This document shows, in pieces, positions 29,184-39,353 of a DNA stretch of 64,000 nucleotides. The DNA comes from Actinomycetes bacterium (lineage in GTDB: Bacteria; Actinomycetota; Acidimicrobiia; Acidimicrobiales; RAAP-2), in the NCBI GenBank assembly GCA_021793515.1, contig JAJYSP010000006.1:1-64000 (forward strand), written 5' to 3'. The translations under genes were made by a program, and so were the position numbers. A model generated the notes under the pieces. The model saw only the letters and a list, made by a program, of their open reading frames with translations, searched no databases and was not told where the DNA came from. Each line of letters begins with the position of its first letter. The first letter of the stretch is position 1.

Positions 29184-29630
29184 ATGAGACCAGGCGACCT
29201 CGCACCCGACTTCACCCTGCGCGACCAGCACGGCGTCGAGCAGTCCCTGAGCGACCTGCTCACCGGGGGCCCGGTCGTGCTCTTCTTCTACCCCGCGGCG
29301 ATGACCACGGGCTGCACCCGCGAGACGTGCCACTTCCGCGACCTCGCCGCCGAGTTCGCCGCGGTGGGCGCACAGCGGATCGGCATCTCGATGGACGACG
29401 TGGCCAAGCAGGCGGCCTTCAGCGACGCCAACGCCCTGGACTACCCGCTACTCAGTGACGTCGAGGGTCGCGTCGCCAAGTCTTACGGCGTCAAACGGGC
29501 GCTCGACGTCCTGCGGGTGAAGCGCACGACGTTCGTCATCGGCACCGACCGACGAGTCATGGACGTGATCAGCAGCGAGATGAACATGAATGTCCACGCC
29601 GATCGGGCACTCGCGGCGCTTCGCGCCTAG
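29184..29630 (+). CDS. Peroxiredoxin, BCP/PrxQ type
   Basis: GDLAPDFTLRDQHG, VLFFYPAAMTTGCTRETCHFRD (CxxxxC). Confidence 0.92.
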   Translation: MRPGDLAPDFTLRDQHGVEQSLSDLLTGGPVVLFFYPAAMTTGCTRETCHFRDLAAEFAAVGAQRIGISMDDVAKQAAFSDANALDYPLLSDVEGRVAKSYGVKRALDVLRVKRTTFVIGTDRRVMDVISSEMNMNVHADRALAALRA

Positions 29631-29635
29631 CGCCG

Positions 29636-30994
29636 TCAGCCGCCGATGATCGCGGCCGCGGGATCGGTGATGAAGCGACCGATGTGCGCGATCGCGGCCG
29701 AGGCCAGCGCGCCGTCGATCTGACGGTGGTCGAAGGACATCGACAGGTCCACGGTCGGACGCGCGACGACGTCGTCGCCGACGACCCACGGCCGCTTGGC
29801 GAGCTGACCGACGGCGATGATCGCCCCGGTGCCCGGCGGCAGGATCGGCACGGCCCCGTCGACCGCGAAGGGGCCGACGTTGGTGATCGAAAGCGTCGTA
29901 TTGAGCATCGCCTCCGGAGTCGTCGTTCCCGCGCGCGCCACTTCGACGAGCTCGTTGAGCGCCACGGCCATGGCGCGCAGGTCGAGGGTGTCCGCACCCT
30001 TGATGTTGGGCACGATCAGACCACGCGGAGTGTTCGCGGCGATGCCGAGGTTCACCCGGCGACGCACGACGACCTCCTGGGCCGGGGCGTCGAAGCTCGA
30101 GTTGAGTCCGGGGTAGTGGCGAGCCGCGTCACAGACGGCGAGCGCGACGATCGTTAGCGGCGACAGGCGCACACCAGCGAAGGCTGGGCGCCCACGCAGT
30201 GCCTCGAGTAGCGCGACCGTCCCGGTCGCCTCGACGCGAACCCAGACTGCAGCGTGGGGTGCCTGAAAGGCACTCTGGACCATCGCGTCGGCCATCGAAC
30301 GAAGCACGCCGCGCACGGGGATCCGCTCCTCGAGCGGGCCGGTGCTCCAGGACTCGATCTCACGACCGACGAAGCGCGTCGTCGAGGTCGGCGAGGTCGC
30401 CGCCGGTGCTGCCGGCGCCCGAGTCGGCGTCGGCGTCGCCAGAGCACGCGCCACGTCGTCGCGGGTGATCAACCCGTCGCGTCCCGTTCCCGTCACGGTC
30501 GCGAGGTCGACCCCGTGCTGCTTCGCGTAGAGCCGGACCGGCGGCGTCGACCGCACTGGTCGCGAAGAGGGTTCGACCGCTACGGGCGCGCCTGCGACCG
30601 GCGTTGCAACGACCGGTGCGGCGGTGCGACGGCGCCGTCGCGTGACCGGAGCGTCGTCCTCGGCGACGCCGTAGCCCACGAGCACTGGTGTGCGCCCGGC
30701 CCCGACCGACGCCCCGGCCTCGGGCGCGCTCGCCGGTGTGCTCGTCGTCGCGCCGTCAGTCTCGATGACGACCAACGGTTCGCCGACGGTCATCACGTCG
30801 CCGACGGCGCCGTGCAGCGCCGTCACCGTCCCCGCGTAGGGGCTCGGCAACTCGACGGTCGCCTTCGCGGTCTCGATGTCTACCAGGGGCTGGTTCAGCG
30901 TGACCACGTCGCCGACGGCGACCTTCCACGCGACGATCTCGGCTTCGACGAGACCCTCGCCCACGTCGGGCAGCAGGAAGATCGATTCGCTCAC
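29636..30994 (-). CDS. 2-oxoacid dehydrogenase dihydrolipoamide acyltransferase (E2)
   Basis: One lipoyl domain (PLVDIETAKATVELPSP), peripheral-subunit-binding domain, catalytic SMSFDHRQIDGA. Confidence 0.93.
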   Translation of the reverse strand: MSESIFLLPDVGEGLVEAEIVAWKVAVGDVVTLNQPLVDIETAKATVELPSPYAGTVTALHGAVGDVMTVGEPLVVIETDGATTSTPASAPEAGASVGAGRTPVLVGYGVAEDDAPVTRRRRRTAAPVVATPVAGAPVAVEPSSRPVRSTPPVRLYAKQHGVDLATVTGTGRDGLITRDDVARALATPTPTRAPAAPAATSPTSTTRFVGREIESWSTGPLEERIPVRGVLRSMADAMVQSAFQAPHAAVWVRVEATGTVALLEALRGRPAFAGVRLSPLTIVALAVCDAARHYPGLNSSFDAPAQEVVVRRRVNLGIAANTPRGLIVPNIKGADTLDLRAMAVALNELVEVARAGTTTPEAMLNTTLSITNVGPFAVDGAVPILPPGTGAIIAVGQLAKRPWVVGDDVVARPTVDLSMSFDHRQIDGALASAAIAHIGRFITDPAAAIIGG

Positions 30995-31977
30995 TGGTCG
31001 TATCCCATCACTCGGTCAATTGCGTCCATGACGCGGTCAACGCTCGGACGGTAGGCGTCCTCGATGCGCGACGGCGGGTACGGCACGTGGTAGGCACTCA
31101 CGCGAGTACCGGGCGCGCGCAACGAGTAGAAGCAGCGCTCGGTCACCGCCGCGACGATCTCCGAGCCCACCGACGCGGCCGGCGGCGCCTCCTGGACGAC
31201 GACGAGGCGACCCGTCTTGTCCACCGAGTCGGCGATCGTGTCGAGGTCAAGCGGCGAGAGGCTGCGCGCGTCGATCACCTCGAGCGAGACGCCCTCTTCC
31301 GCCGCGACGTCGGCCGCGCGAAGCGCGGTCTTGACCATGGAGCCCCAGGCCACGACGGAGACGTCCGTGCCCGGGCGACGCACGACGGCGTCGAATAGGC
31401 CGTACGGCGGGTTGTCGAGGTCGACGTCGCCCTTCTCCCAGTAGCGGCTCTTTGGTTCGCAGAAGATGATCGGGTCGTCATGCTCGACGGACTGCTGGAT
31501 CATCCAGTAGGCGTCGTTGGGTGTCGAGCACACCACTACCCGCAGGCCGGCGGTGTGCACGAAGTAGGCCTCGGGACTCTCGGAGTGGTGCTCGATGGCA
31601 CCGATGCCACCCTGGAAGGGGAGCCGGATGACCAAGCCCATCGTGTAGACGCCGGCCGAGCGCTTGTGGAGTTTGGCGACCTGGGAGACGATCTGGTCGA
31701 AGGCTGGGTAGACGAAGCCGTCGAACTGGATCTCCACCACGGTGCGGTAGCCCCGGATGGCCAGGCCGACCGAGGTCCCCACGATTGCCGATTCGGCGAG
31801 CGGGGCGTCGATCACGCGGTCCTCGCCGAAGTCCTTCTGCAGGCCGTCGGTGATCCGAAAGACCCCGCCCAGCTTGCCGATGTCCTCGCCCATTAAGAGG
31901 ACCCTGCGGTCCTTCTCCATCGCTCGCCGCAGACCCTCGTTGAGGGCCTTGGCCATGGTCATGGACTGCTGTGTCAT
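30991..31977 (-). CDS. 2-oxoacid dehydrogenase E1 beta subunit
   Basis: MTMAKALNEGLRRAMEKDRRVLLMGEDIGKLGGVFRITDGLQKDFGEDRVIDAPLAESAIVG; ATGA overlap with E2. Confidence 0.95.
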   Translation of the reverse strand: MTQQSMTMAKALNEGLRRAMEKDRRVLLMGEDIGKLGGVFRITDGLQKDFGEDRVIDAPLAESAIVGTSVGLAIRGYRTVVEIQFDGFVYPAFDQIVSQVAKLHKRSAGVYTMGLVIRLPFQGGIGAIEHHSESPEAYFVHTAGLRVVVCSTPNDAYWMIQQSVEHDDPIIFCEPKSRYWEKGDVDLDNPPYGLFDAVVRRPGTDVSVVAWGSMVKTALRAADVAAEEGVSLEVIDARSLSPLDLDTIADSVDKTGRLVVVQEAPPAASVGSEIVAAVTERCFYSLRAPGTRVSAYHVPYPPSRIEDAYRPSVDRVMDAIDRVMGYDQ

Positions 31978-33044
31978 CAGTGACCCCCGCCGATCCCGAG
32001 TTCAATTATCTCGCGCCGACCGGCCTCGACGAGCGGGTGCGACTCGGCGTAGACGTGGTCGAACATCATCGTCGGGTCCGGCGCGTCCATCGCGAGGACG
32101 TCCTCGCGCAGTTGGAGTGCCAGTTGCTCGGCCTCGGCGGCGACCTCGTCGAAGGTCACCTTGTGCACGCCGAACTCGCGCGCGAGCAACGCCTTCACGC
32201 GCTCGATCGGGTCACGGTGACGCCACACCTCGACTTCGGCGTCCACGCGGTAGCGGGTCGGGTCGTCGGAGGTGGTGTGCGCACCCATCCGGTAGGTGTA
32301 GGCCTCGATCAACGTTGGACCGCCGCCCGCTCGGGCGTTGTCGAGGGCGCGCTTGGCGACCTCGTACATCGCCAAGACGTCGTTGCCATCGACGCGCACG
32401 CCGGGGAAGCCGAAGCCGTGGGCGCGGTGGTAGAGCGGGATCTTGGTCTGCAACGACGTCGGCTCGGAGATCGCCCACTGGTTGTTCTGCAGGACAAAGA
32501 CCACCGGGGCGTTGAACGACGCCGCCCAGACGAAGGACTCGAGGACGTCACCCTGACTGGACGCGCCGTCGCCGAAGAAGGTCATGACCGCCTCCTCCGC
32601 GCCGTCACGCTGGATGCCCATCGCGTAACCGACGGCGTGCAGCGTCTGGTCGCCGAGCACCACCATGGGCAATGAGTGGCGGTACTGCTGGGGGTCCCAG
32701 CCCCCGGTCGTGGTCGCGCGAAAGATCCGCAGCATGTCGCGCGGTGGTACCCCGCGGGTCCACGCGACGCCGTGCTCGCGGTAACTCGGGAAGGAGAAGT
32801 CCATCGGGGCGAGCGCCCGGCCGGCGCCGATCTGGGCCGCCTCTTGGCCCTGGAGGGGCGCCCACAGCGCCAGCTGTCCCTGACGTTGGAGCGACGTCGA
32901 CTCGTTGCAGAGTCGCCGCACGATCACCATGTCTCGGTAGAAACCGAGGATCTCGTCGCGCCCGAGTTCACTGCCGTACTCGGGGTGGGAAATTCGCTCG
33001 CCCTCGGGGGTGAGCAGTTGGACAAGCTCGTCACTGATCATCAA
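31977..33044 (-). CDS. 2-oxoacid dehydrogenase E1 alpha subunit
   Basis: TPP motif FFGDGASSQGDVLESFVWAASFNAPVVFVLQNN; SFPSYREHGVAWTRG. ORF opens at 33074; the precise start is uncertain. Confidence 0.94.
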   Translation of the reverse strand: MMISDELVQLLTPEGERISHPEYGSELGRDEILGFYRDMVIVRRLCNESTSLQRQGQLALWAPLQGQEAAQIGAGRALAPMDFSFPSYREHGVAWTRGVPPRDMLRIFRATTTGGWDPQQYRHSLPMVVLGDQTLHAVGYAMGIQRDGAEEAVMTFFGDGASSQGDVLESFVWAASFNAPVVFVLQNNQWAISEPTSLQTKIPLYHRAHGFGFPGVRVDGNDVLAMYEVAKRALDNARAGGGPTLIEAYTYRMGAHTTSDDPTRYRVDAEVEVWRHRDPIERVKALLAREFGVHKVTFDEVAAEAEQLALQLREDVLAMDAPDPTMMFDHVYAESHPLVEAGRREIIELGIGGGH

Positions 33045-33094
33045 CATCTCCTTCAGCCCGGCCCTTCGAAACAATAGTCCCGTACGATAAATGG

Positions 33095-34315
33095 ATGCCT
33101 CGGCTCTGGGTGGACGTGGGTCCGCTACGCCACCACCGTGACTTCCGCCTCCTCGTGAGCGGACAACTGGTCTCGCTCTTCGGCAGCAATCTCACCGTCG
33201 TGGCCGTTCCCTACCAGGTGTACCGCGAGACCCACTCCAGTCTTTGGGTGGGTGTCGCGAGCCTCATCCAGCTCCCGGCGTTGATCGCCGGGTCACTCTG
33301 GGGTGGCGCCTTCGGCGACCGCTACGACCGACGCCACCTCTTCGTGCTCAGTTCGGTCGTGCTCGGCCTGCTGAGCGGCGCGCTCGCGCTCAACGCGAGC
33401 CCGACCCGGAGCCACTTCGTCGCGCTGCTCGTGCTCGCCGCCCTCGCCGCCGGCGCTGGCGGCTTCGCGGGTCCCATCCGCACGGCGACCATCCCGCTGC
33501 TCGTGGACGGTGACGAACTCGTGGCTGCCTATTCGATCAACCAGGTCATCGTGAACACCGCGACCATCGTCGGTACCGCGATCGCCGGCGTGCTGCTCGC
33601 CGCGGTCGGACTCGCGTCGTGCTACTGGATCGACGCAGGGACCTTCGCCGTGCTCGCCGCGGCCACCTCGCTCATGGCCCCGATACCCCCGAGCGGGGAC
33701 CACGGCGGTGTCGCGGTACTGCGCGCGATCCGCGACGGCTTCCGCTACGTGCGCGAGAACCCGACTGCCCAGGCCGTCTACCTGATCGACCTGAACGCCA
33801 TGGTCTTCGGTCTGCCGCGCGCCCTCTTCCCGGCCGTGGCGCTGACCGTCTATCACGGCGGGCCGCGTGTGCTCGGGCTGCTCTACGCGGCGCCCGGCGT
33901 CGGCGCCCTCGTCATGGCCGTGGCGACGGGCTGGATCGCCCACGTTCGCCGTCGCGGCCGACTCGTCGTGCTGGTCGTGGTGCTCTGGGGCGCAGCCATG
34001 GCGGTCTTCGGTGCGGTTCACGTGATCGCAATCGGTCTGGGCTGTCTCGCAGTCGCGGGTGCGGCCGACGTCATCTCAACGGTGCTGCGCAACACGATCC
34101 TGCAGAACGCGATCACCGACGAGTACCGAAGCCGCATCTCAGCGATCCAGCTCGCCGTCGTGACCGGCGGCCCACGTCTAGGGGACCTCGAGTCGGGCGC
34201 GGTGGCCAACCTCGTCTCCACGGAGTTCTCGATCGTCTCGGGTGGACTCGCGTGCATCGTCGGCGCCTGGCTACTAGTGCGCTGGCGACCGGCCTTCTGG
34301 CGCGACTCGGCGTGA
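33095..34315 (+). CDS. MFS transporter (EntS/MFS_3-like)
   Basis: FRLLVSGQLVSLFGSNLTVVAVPYQVYRETHSSLWVGVASLIQLPALIAGSLWGGAFGDRYDRR. Confidence 0.9.
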   Translation: MPRLWVDVGPLRHHRDFRLLVSGQLVSLFGSNLTVVAVPYQVYRETHSSLWVGVASLIQLPALIAGSLWGGAFGDRYDRRHLFVLSSVVLGLLSGALALNASPTRSHFVALLVLAALAAGAGGFAGPIRTATIPLLVDGDELVAAYSINQVIVNTATIVGTAIAGVLLAAVGLASCYWIDAGTFAVLAAATSLMAPIPPSGDHGGVAVLRAIRDGFRYVRENPTAQAVYLIDLNAMVFGLPRALFPAVALTVYHGGPRVLGLLYAAPGVGALVMAVATGWIAHVRRRGRLVVLVVVLWGAAMAVFGAVHVIAIGLGCLAVAGAADVISTVLRNTILQNAITDEYRSRISAIQLAVVTGGPRLGDLESGAVANLVSTEFSIVSGGLACIVGAWLLVRWRPAFWRDSA

Positions 34316-35344
34316 ACGGATCGTCACCGACCGCTTCGCGTTGGTGACCGCGGCCAGTTGGCCGCAGGCCGCGTCGATCGAACGGCCGCGAGTATTGCGC
34401 ACGGTCGCGTTGACCCCACGCGCGACCAGTCCGTCGCGAAACGCGCGCACCCGCTCGGGCGTCGAACCGCGCACCAGGTAACCGGGTGTCGGGTTGAGTG
34501 GGATGAGGTTCACGTGCGCGCGCAGTCCCGACGCGTAGTCCACGAGCTCGTCGCGGGCCCGATCGGTGTCGTTGACGCCGTCGATGAGGGCCCACTCGAA
34601 GCTGATCCGTCGCCCCGTCGCGTCGACCCACCGTTCGCAGGCCTCGTAGAGCCGCGCGAGTGGGTAGCGCCGGTTGAGCGGCACGAGCGAGTCACGGGTC
34701 TCGTCGTTCGCCGCGTGCAGGCTCACCGCGAGAGTGATTGGTAGGCCCTCCTCAGCGAGTCGCTCGATTCCCGGCACGACGCCGACGGTCGAGACCGTCA
34801 GGTGACGCGCACTCAGACCACGCGCGTCGTGCAACCGTCGAACGACCTCCACGGTGACCCGGTAGTTAGCCAACGGCTCACCCATCCCCATGAAGACCAC
34901 GTTGGAGAGTCGCCGCGGCGCGGCGGCGCGCGTCGCATAGAGCACCTGCTCGACGACCTCACCCACCGTGAGCTGGCGGGTGAAGCCGGCCTGGCCCGTG
35001 GCGCAGAACGTGCAGCCCATCGCGCACCCGGCCTGGCTGGATACGCACACCGTCACCCGGTCGTCGTAGACCATCAGGACCGTCTCAATCGTCGCCCCGT
35101 CAGCGAGCTCGAAGACCCACTTGCGCGTGGAGCCGTGGTCGCTCGCGACGTCGGCGCGGGGTGTCAGGGTCGAGGGGAAGCGAGTCGCCAGGCTCGCGCG
35201 AAGTCCGGCGGGCACCGTCGTGACGTCGGCGAGGGCGCGACCCTCGACCCAGAGTCCTCGCCACAACTGGTCGGTGCGGAACCGGGGCTCGCCCTCGAGC
35301 AGGGCCGCGAGCCCGTCACGGTCGAAGTCGTAGAGCGAAGCCAC
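34274..35344 (-). CDS. rlmN: 23S rRNA (adenine(2503)-C(2))-methyltransferase RlmN
   Basis: Radical SAM motif CAMGCTFCATGQAGFTRQLTVGEVVEQV, SNVVFMGMGEPLANY, VNLIPLNPTPGY. Confidence 0.95.
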   Translation of the reverse strand: MASLYDFDRDGLAALLEGEPRFRTDQLWRGLWVEGRALADVTTVPAGLRASLATRFPSTLTPRADVASDHGSTRKWVFELADGATIETVLMVYDDRVTVCVSSQAGCAMGCTFCATGQAGFTRQLTVGEVVEQVLYATRAAAPRRLSNVVFMGMGEPLANYRVTVEVVRRLHDARGLSARHLTVSTVGVVPGIERLAEEGLPITLAVSLHAANDETRDSLVPLNRRYPLARLYEACERWVDATGRRISFEWALIDGVNDTDRARDELVDYASGLRAHVNLIPLNPTPGYLVRGSTPERVRAFRDGLVARGVNATVRNTRGRSIDAACGQLAAVTNAKRSVTIRSRRVAPEGRSPAH

Positions 35345-35438
35345 GGGTCCACGCTAGGCGCCTGAACGTTGGGGTCGGCAATCTCTGCTTGACTCGATGA
35401 CGGACACCGGCGTGGTCCGGTTACTCGAGGAGCTAGTC

Positions 35439-36215
35439 ATGGAACTGAACAACACATCGGCGGTCGTCACGGGGGGCGCATCGGGACTCGGCGAGGCGAC
35501 AGCGCGCGCACTCGCTGCGCGTGGCGTGAAGGTCGTCGTCGCGGACCTGAACGACGGGCGCGGCGCCGAGATCGCCACCGAGATCGGTGGTGCCTACGCG
35601 CACTGCGACGTCACTGACACCGACCAGGTCATCGCCGCCATCGAGGCGGCGAGCGCCATGGCGCCGCTGTGGTCAACCGTCAACTGCGCCGGCATCGGCT
35701 GGGCGACACGGACGATCGGCAAGGACGGCGAGTACGCGTCGGCCCACGACCTCGACCTCTACCGCAAGGTGATCGAGATCAACCTGATCGGAACCTTCAA
35801 CGTCTGCCGGCTCGCGGCGACCAAGATGAGCCACAACGACCCCGACGTAGACGGGCTGCGCGGTGCAATCGTCAACACGGCCTCGGTCGCGGCCGAGGAC
35901 GGCCAGATCGGTCAGGTCGCCTACTCGTCCTCCAAGGGTGGCATCGTCGGCCTCACGCTGCCACTCGCACGTGACCTCGCGGCCATCGGGGTGCGCGCCA
36001 ACTGCATCCTGCCGGGCCTCATCGACACGCCCATCTACGGCACCGGGCCCCAGTCCGACGAGTTCAAGGCCCGCCTCGGCGCTGGTGTGCTCTTCCCCAA
36101 GCGACTCGGACATGCGAGCGAGTACGCGTCCCTCGCCGTCGAGTTGCTCGCCAACAGCTACATGAACGCCGAGTCGATCCGCATCGACGCCGGCATCCGG
36201 ATGCAGCCGAAATAG
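35439..36215 (+). CDS. SDR oxidoreductase, 3-hydroxyacyl-CoA dehydrogenase type-2 (HSD10)-like
   Basis: [72 protein letters not shown] opens at 35397; start at [10 protein letters not shown]. Confidence 0.87.
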   Translation: MELNNTSAVVTGGASGLGEATARALAARGVKVVVADLNDGRGAEIATEIGGAYAHCDVTDTDQVIAAIEAASAMAPLWSTVNCAGIGWATRTIGKDGEYASAHDLDLYRKVIEINLIGTFNVCRLAATKMSHNDPDVDGLRGAIVNTASVAAEDGQIGQVAYSSSKGGIVGLTLPLARDLAAIGVRANCILPGLIDTPIYGTGPQSDEFKARLGAGVLFPKRLGHASEYASLAVELLANSYMNAESIRIDAGIRMQPK

Positions 36216-36216
36216 T

Positions 36217-37797
36217 TCAACCCGCGAGGTCGCGACGGGCGAACCACCCGATCGCGACCGCCAGCGCGGTGGCGCCCATCACCACGAACCCCGCTACTGT
36301 GCCCCAGTTGGGCGCGACCGCGGGTACCAGTCGCGCGTAGTGGTAGATCGAAGCGTCCACGACCGCCGCGGGCCAGTGCAATGGCGGACCGAGGACAGCG
36401 TCGAGATAGCTGAGCGCAAGCAGTCCGCTCAAGGTGACCTGCACCAATCGGGGTACGAGTGCGACGGCCAATGCCGCCGCACCGAGCACCAGGGGCACCT
36501 CGGTGAGCGCGTTGGTCGTAGCGGCGAGTGCCGTCGGCAACGACAGCGACGAGCCACCCGACCCGACGCCGACCCAAATACCCACCGCCGTCACGACGGC
36601 CACGAGAACGGCGCCGACGGCCGCGACAACGCTCGTCGACCCGAGCCAGGCTCGTCGCCCGGCGCCGTTACCCAGGGGCAGCTCGAGACGCCCCGACACG
36701 GCGTCCGCGCCCACCGTGGCGACCACTGACACGACGAAGAACCCGAGCCCGAGGGCGAGGAACGTGCCGATCTCGCCCACGTAGCCGCGCACCGAGACCA
36801 ACTGACCGAGGTGCCAGCGGTTCAGGAGTTGGGTGAAGGACCGGTCGGTGCGGCCGAAGGTGACCAACGCGTTGGTGAGGTAGCCGATCACGAGACCCAC
36901 CACGCCCGTCACGACGAGCCAGACGATGAGTGTGCTCGCGAGCTCGCGCCAAGCGAAGCGCCACGGCGAGGTGAGCAGCGCGGGCCGTAGGGTCCCGCGG
37001 TCGCTGCGCCGCCACCACGCCGACCCGACGTCGCGGCGGCTCGCGATCGGTGCGAGCACCGCCACGACGAGTACCGGGGCGACGAGGAGTGGCGCCAACC
37101 AGATGGCCTCGTGATGTTGGAAGGCCCCGACACGCTCGAGCCACCCGAAGGGTGTGAGTGTCGCCAACCACGACCCGTTGGTCGATGCGTCGGCCACCAT
37201 GCGCGCGAGGTACCCCACGCCGACCGCACCGAGGGCCATCTGGGAGGCCGAACGACGCGGGGCGAGCAGCTCGGAGGCTACGAGGCCGGTCGCCTGGGCG
37301 CACCAGGCAAGGCCCGTCAGCCCGGCACCGTAGAGGGCGCTATCGAGGACCCGTTGGCCATTGAAGACCAGTGCGGCGAAGACGGCGAGACCCACCGCGA
37401 CCCCGCTAAGGGCGAGCACGCCGACGGTCTCACGGTAAACGATCGCGCGCGCGACCCGCTCGACGACGAGCAGGTCCCAGGTGCCGGTGTCCTCGGCCCC
37501 CCGGGTGACGCGCGTCGCTGCGAGCGCGGCCCAGATCGCGACGGCGAGGGTGACCACGATGCCAACCTTCCACAGCACGTACGCGCCGGCACTGTCTAAG
37601 CCGGTGAAGTTGCCGTAGAGCGCCCGGAAGGCCGGATTGCGTAGCAGCGCCGAGACGCCGGTCAGCGCCAGCGCGCCGCCGCTGATGTTGTAGGTGGCCA
37701 CGGCCACCGTGACGATCACGACGAGCAGCGCGGCCATCACCACCGTGGTGAGGCGAATCTGACGCCAGGTGACCCCGCGGGCGGAGCGAGGACCCAT
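36217..37797 (-). CDS. ABC exporter permease (large ABC-2-like, polyketide-exporter type)
   Basis: 526 aa with many TM helices, directly downstream of the ATPase at 37798..38676. Confidence 0.8.
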   Translation of the reverse strand: MGPRSARGVTWRQIRLTTVVMAALLVVIVTVAVATYNISGGALALTGVSALLRNPAFRALYGNFTGLDSAGAYVLWKVGIVVTLAVAIWAALAATRVTRGAEDTGTWDLLVVERVARAIVYRETVGVLALSGVAVGLAVFAALVFNGQRVLDSALYGAGLTGLAWCAQATGLVASELLAPRRSASQMALGAVGVGYLARMVADASTNGSWLATLTPFGWLERVGAFQHHEAIWLAPLLVAPVLVVAVLAPIASRRDVGSAWWRRSDRGTLRPALLTSPWRFAWRELASTLIVWLVVTGVVGLVIGYLTNALVTFGRTDRSFTQLLNRWHLGQLVSVRGYVGEIGTFLALGLGFFVVSVVATVGADAVSGRLELPLGNGAGRRAWLGSTSVVAAVGAVLVAVVTAVGIWVGVGSGGSSLSLPTALAATTNALTEVPLVLGAAALAVALVPRLVQVTLSGLLALSYLDAVLGPPLHWPAAVVDASIYHYARLVPAVAPNWGTVAGFVVMGATALAVAIGWFARRDLAG

Positions 37798-38676
37798 CTA
37801 CCCGCGCGACTCGTCGTAGTACGAGAGGAAGATCTCCTCGAGACTCGACTCGTGAGTGCGCATCGACGTGACCCTGCCCCGAGCGAGCACGGCGAGCAAC
37901 GGCTCGAGTGGCCCGATCACCCGGACGCGGACCTCGTCGCCCTCGCGCGACACGATGCTCACTCCCGGTATCGAGGTCAGATCGTCGAACTCCCCCGCCA
38001 CGTCGATCTCCACACCCACGACCTCACGGAGTTCGTCGATCGCCGACACGGTCACGAGACGCCCGTCGCGGATCATCGCGACGCGTTCACAGAGGTGCTG
38101 CACCTCGGCGAGGATGTGCGAGCTGAGTAGGACCGCCTGGCCCCGCGCCTGGGCCTCGAGCACGCAGTCACGAAAGACCCGCTCCATCAACGGGTCGAGT
38201 CCCGCGGTCGGCTCATCGAGCAGCAGCACGGGCGCGCGAGTCGAAAACGCACTGATCAAGGCCACCTTCTGACGATTCCCCTTCGAGTACGCCCGTATCC
38301 GCTTGGCCGGGTCGAGCTCGAAACGTTCGACCAGGTCGTTGCGGTAGGCCGCGTCGACCTCGCCGTGCAGGGACCCCAGCAACGTAATGACCTCGAGCCC
38401 GGTGAGCTGAGGCCAGAGCGCCACCTCGCCGGGCACGTACGCGACGGCGCGGCGAGCCGGCGTGGAACCGGCGCGATGGCCAAGGATGGACGCGGTGCCC
38501 GAGGTTGGGTGCAAGAGCCCGAGCAGCAGTCGCAGGGTAGTGGTCTTGCCGGCACCGTTCGGACCGAGGAAGCCGACCACCTCACCGGCGTCGACCGCGA
38601 GGCTCAGTCCCTCAACGGCCTTGGTCGGTCCAAAGTGCTTGGAGAGGCGAACCGCCTCGAGAGCGTGACCGGGCAC
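37798..38676 (-). CDS. ABC transporter ATP-binding protein
   Basis: GFLGPNGAGKTTTLRLLLGLLHPTSG, YSKGNRQKVALISAFSTRAPVLLLDEPTAGLDPLME. Confidence 0.93.
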   Translation of the reverse strand: MPGHALEAVRLSKHFGPTKAVEGLSLAVDAGEVVGFLGPNGAGKTTTLRLLLGLLHPTSGTASILGHRAGSTPARRAVAYVPGEVALWPQLTGLEVITLLGSLHGEVDAAYRNDLVERFELDPAKRIRAYSKGNRQKVALISAFSTRAPVLLLDEPTAGLDPLMERVFRDCVLEAQARGQAVLLSSHILAEVQHLCERVAMIRDGRLVTVSAIDELREVVGVEIDVAGEFDDLTSIPGVSIVSREGDEVRVRVIGPLEPLLAVLARGRVTSMRTHESSLEEIFLSYYDESRG

Positions 38677-38696
38677 GACTGCAATCTATCGGACGC

Positions 38697-38743
38697 CATG
38701 ACGCGCCCGGAACCCGATCAAGTCGGGACCCGAGCGCGTCATG
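38697..38743. terminator. Long hairpin, likely factor-independent-like terminator of the cupredoxin/NrfD operon
   Basis: CATGACGCGC ... GCGCGTCATG perfect 10-bp outer stem enclosing CCCGA-TCAAG-TCGGG inner stem; no clear U tract. Confidence 0.6.
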
Positions 38744-38780
38744 TCCTGTGTTCCTACGCGCACGCAATGCGCGGGCTAGT

Positions 38781-39353
38781 TCAGCGAGCGGTCTTCACCG
38801 GCCCCTGCTGCACGCGAACGACCAACGCGATGAGCGTCAGCCAGACGCCGATCACCAGCGAGAGCAACACCAGCACCGTCCATCGGCCGATCAGGCCGTC
38901 GGGTCGCAGACTCTCCACCGCGCCCGCGAACGGGTCGGTGCGTGCGGCCTGGACCGTCAGCGACGTCGTCGCGAGAACCGCACCGGAACTATCCACCGCT
39001 GAGGCCTCGAAGTTCTGTGTACCGGCCCACGTCGGCTGGTACACAATCGTGGCGACCCCGGCTGCGTTGGTCGTCGCCGTGCCGATCTCCAGCAGCGGGG
39101 CACCGGCGAACTCCTCGACGTGCACGTAGAAGTTGACCGTCGTGTCCGCCATTGGCGCGGCGGACGCGTTGGCGACCTGGGCCGTCAGCTCGACACCGCG
39201 CTGTGACGCGGGACTACCCGACGTCAGGGCGAGCGTCGAACCTGTGGAGGCTGCCGCCGGCAGGGCGGCCGCCGCGACGCTGAGCAGCACCACGCCGCCC
39301 AACCCCGCGAGTGCGCGCGTTGCGAGACGAGAGAAATTGGCTACTGATATCAC
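38781..39353 (-). CDS. Exported Ig/CARDB-like protein with C-terminal TM helix (hypothetical)
   Basis: GTG start overlaps NrfD-like stop; signal peptide (ALAGLGGVVLLSVAAAALPAAAS), beta-rich VELTAQVANASAAPMADTTVNFYVHVEEF..., C-terminal WTVLVLLSLVIGVWLTLIALVV. Confidence 0.65.
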   Translation of the reverse strand: MISVANFSRLATRALAGLGGVVLLSVAAAALPAAASTGSTLALTSGSPASQRGVELTAQVANASAAPMADTTVNFYVHVEEFAGAPLLEIGTATTNAAGVATIVYQPTWAGTQNFEASAVDSSGAVLATTSLTVQAARTDPFAGAVESLRPDGLIGRWTVLVLLSLVIGVWLTLIALVVRVQQGPVKTAR

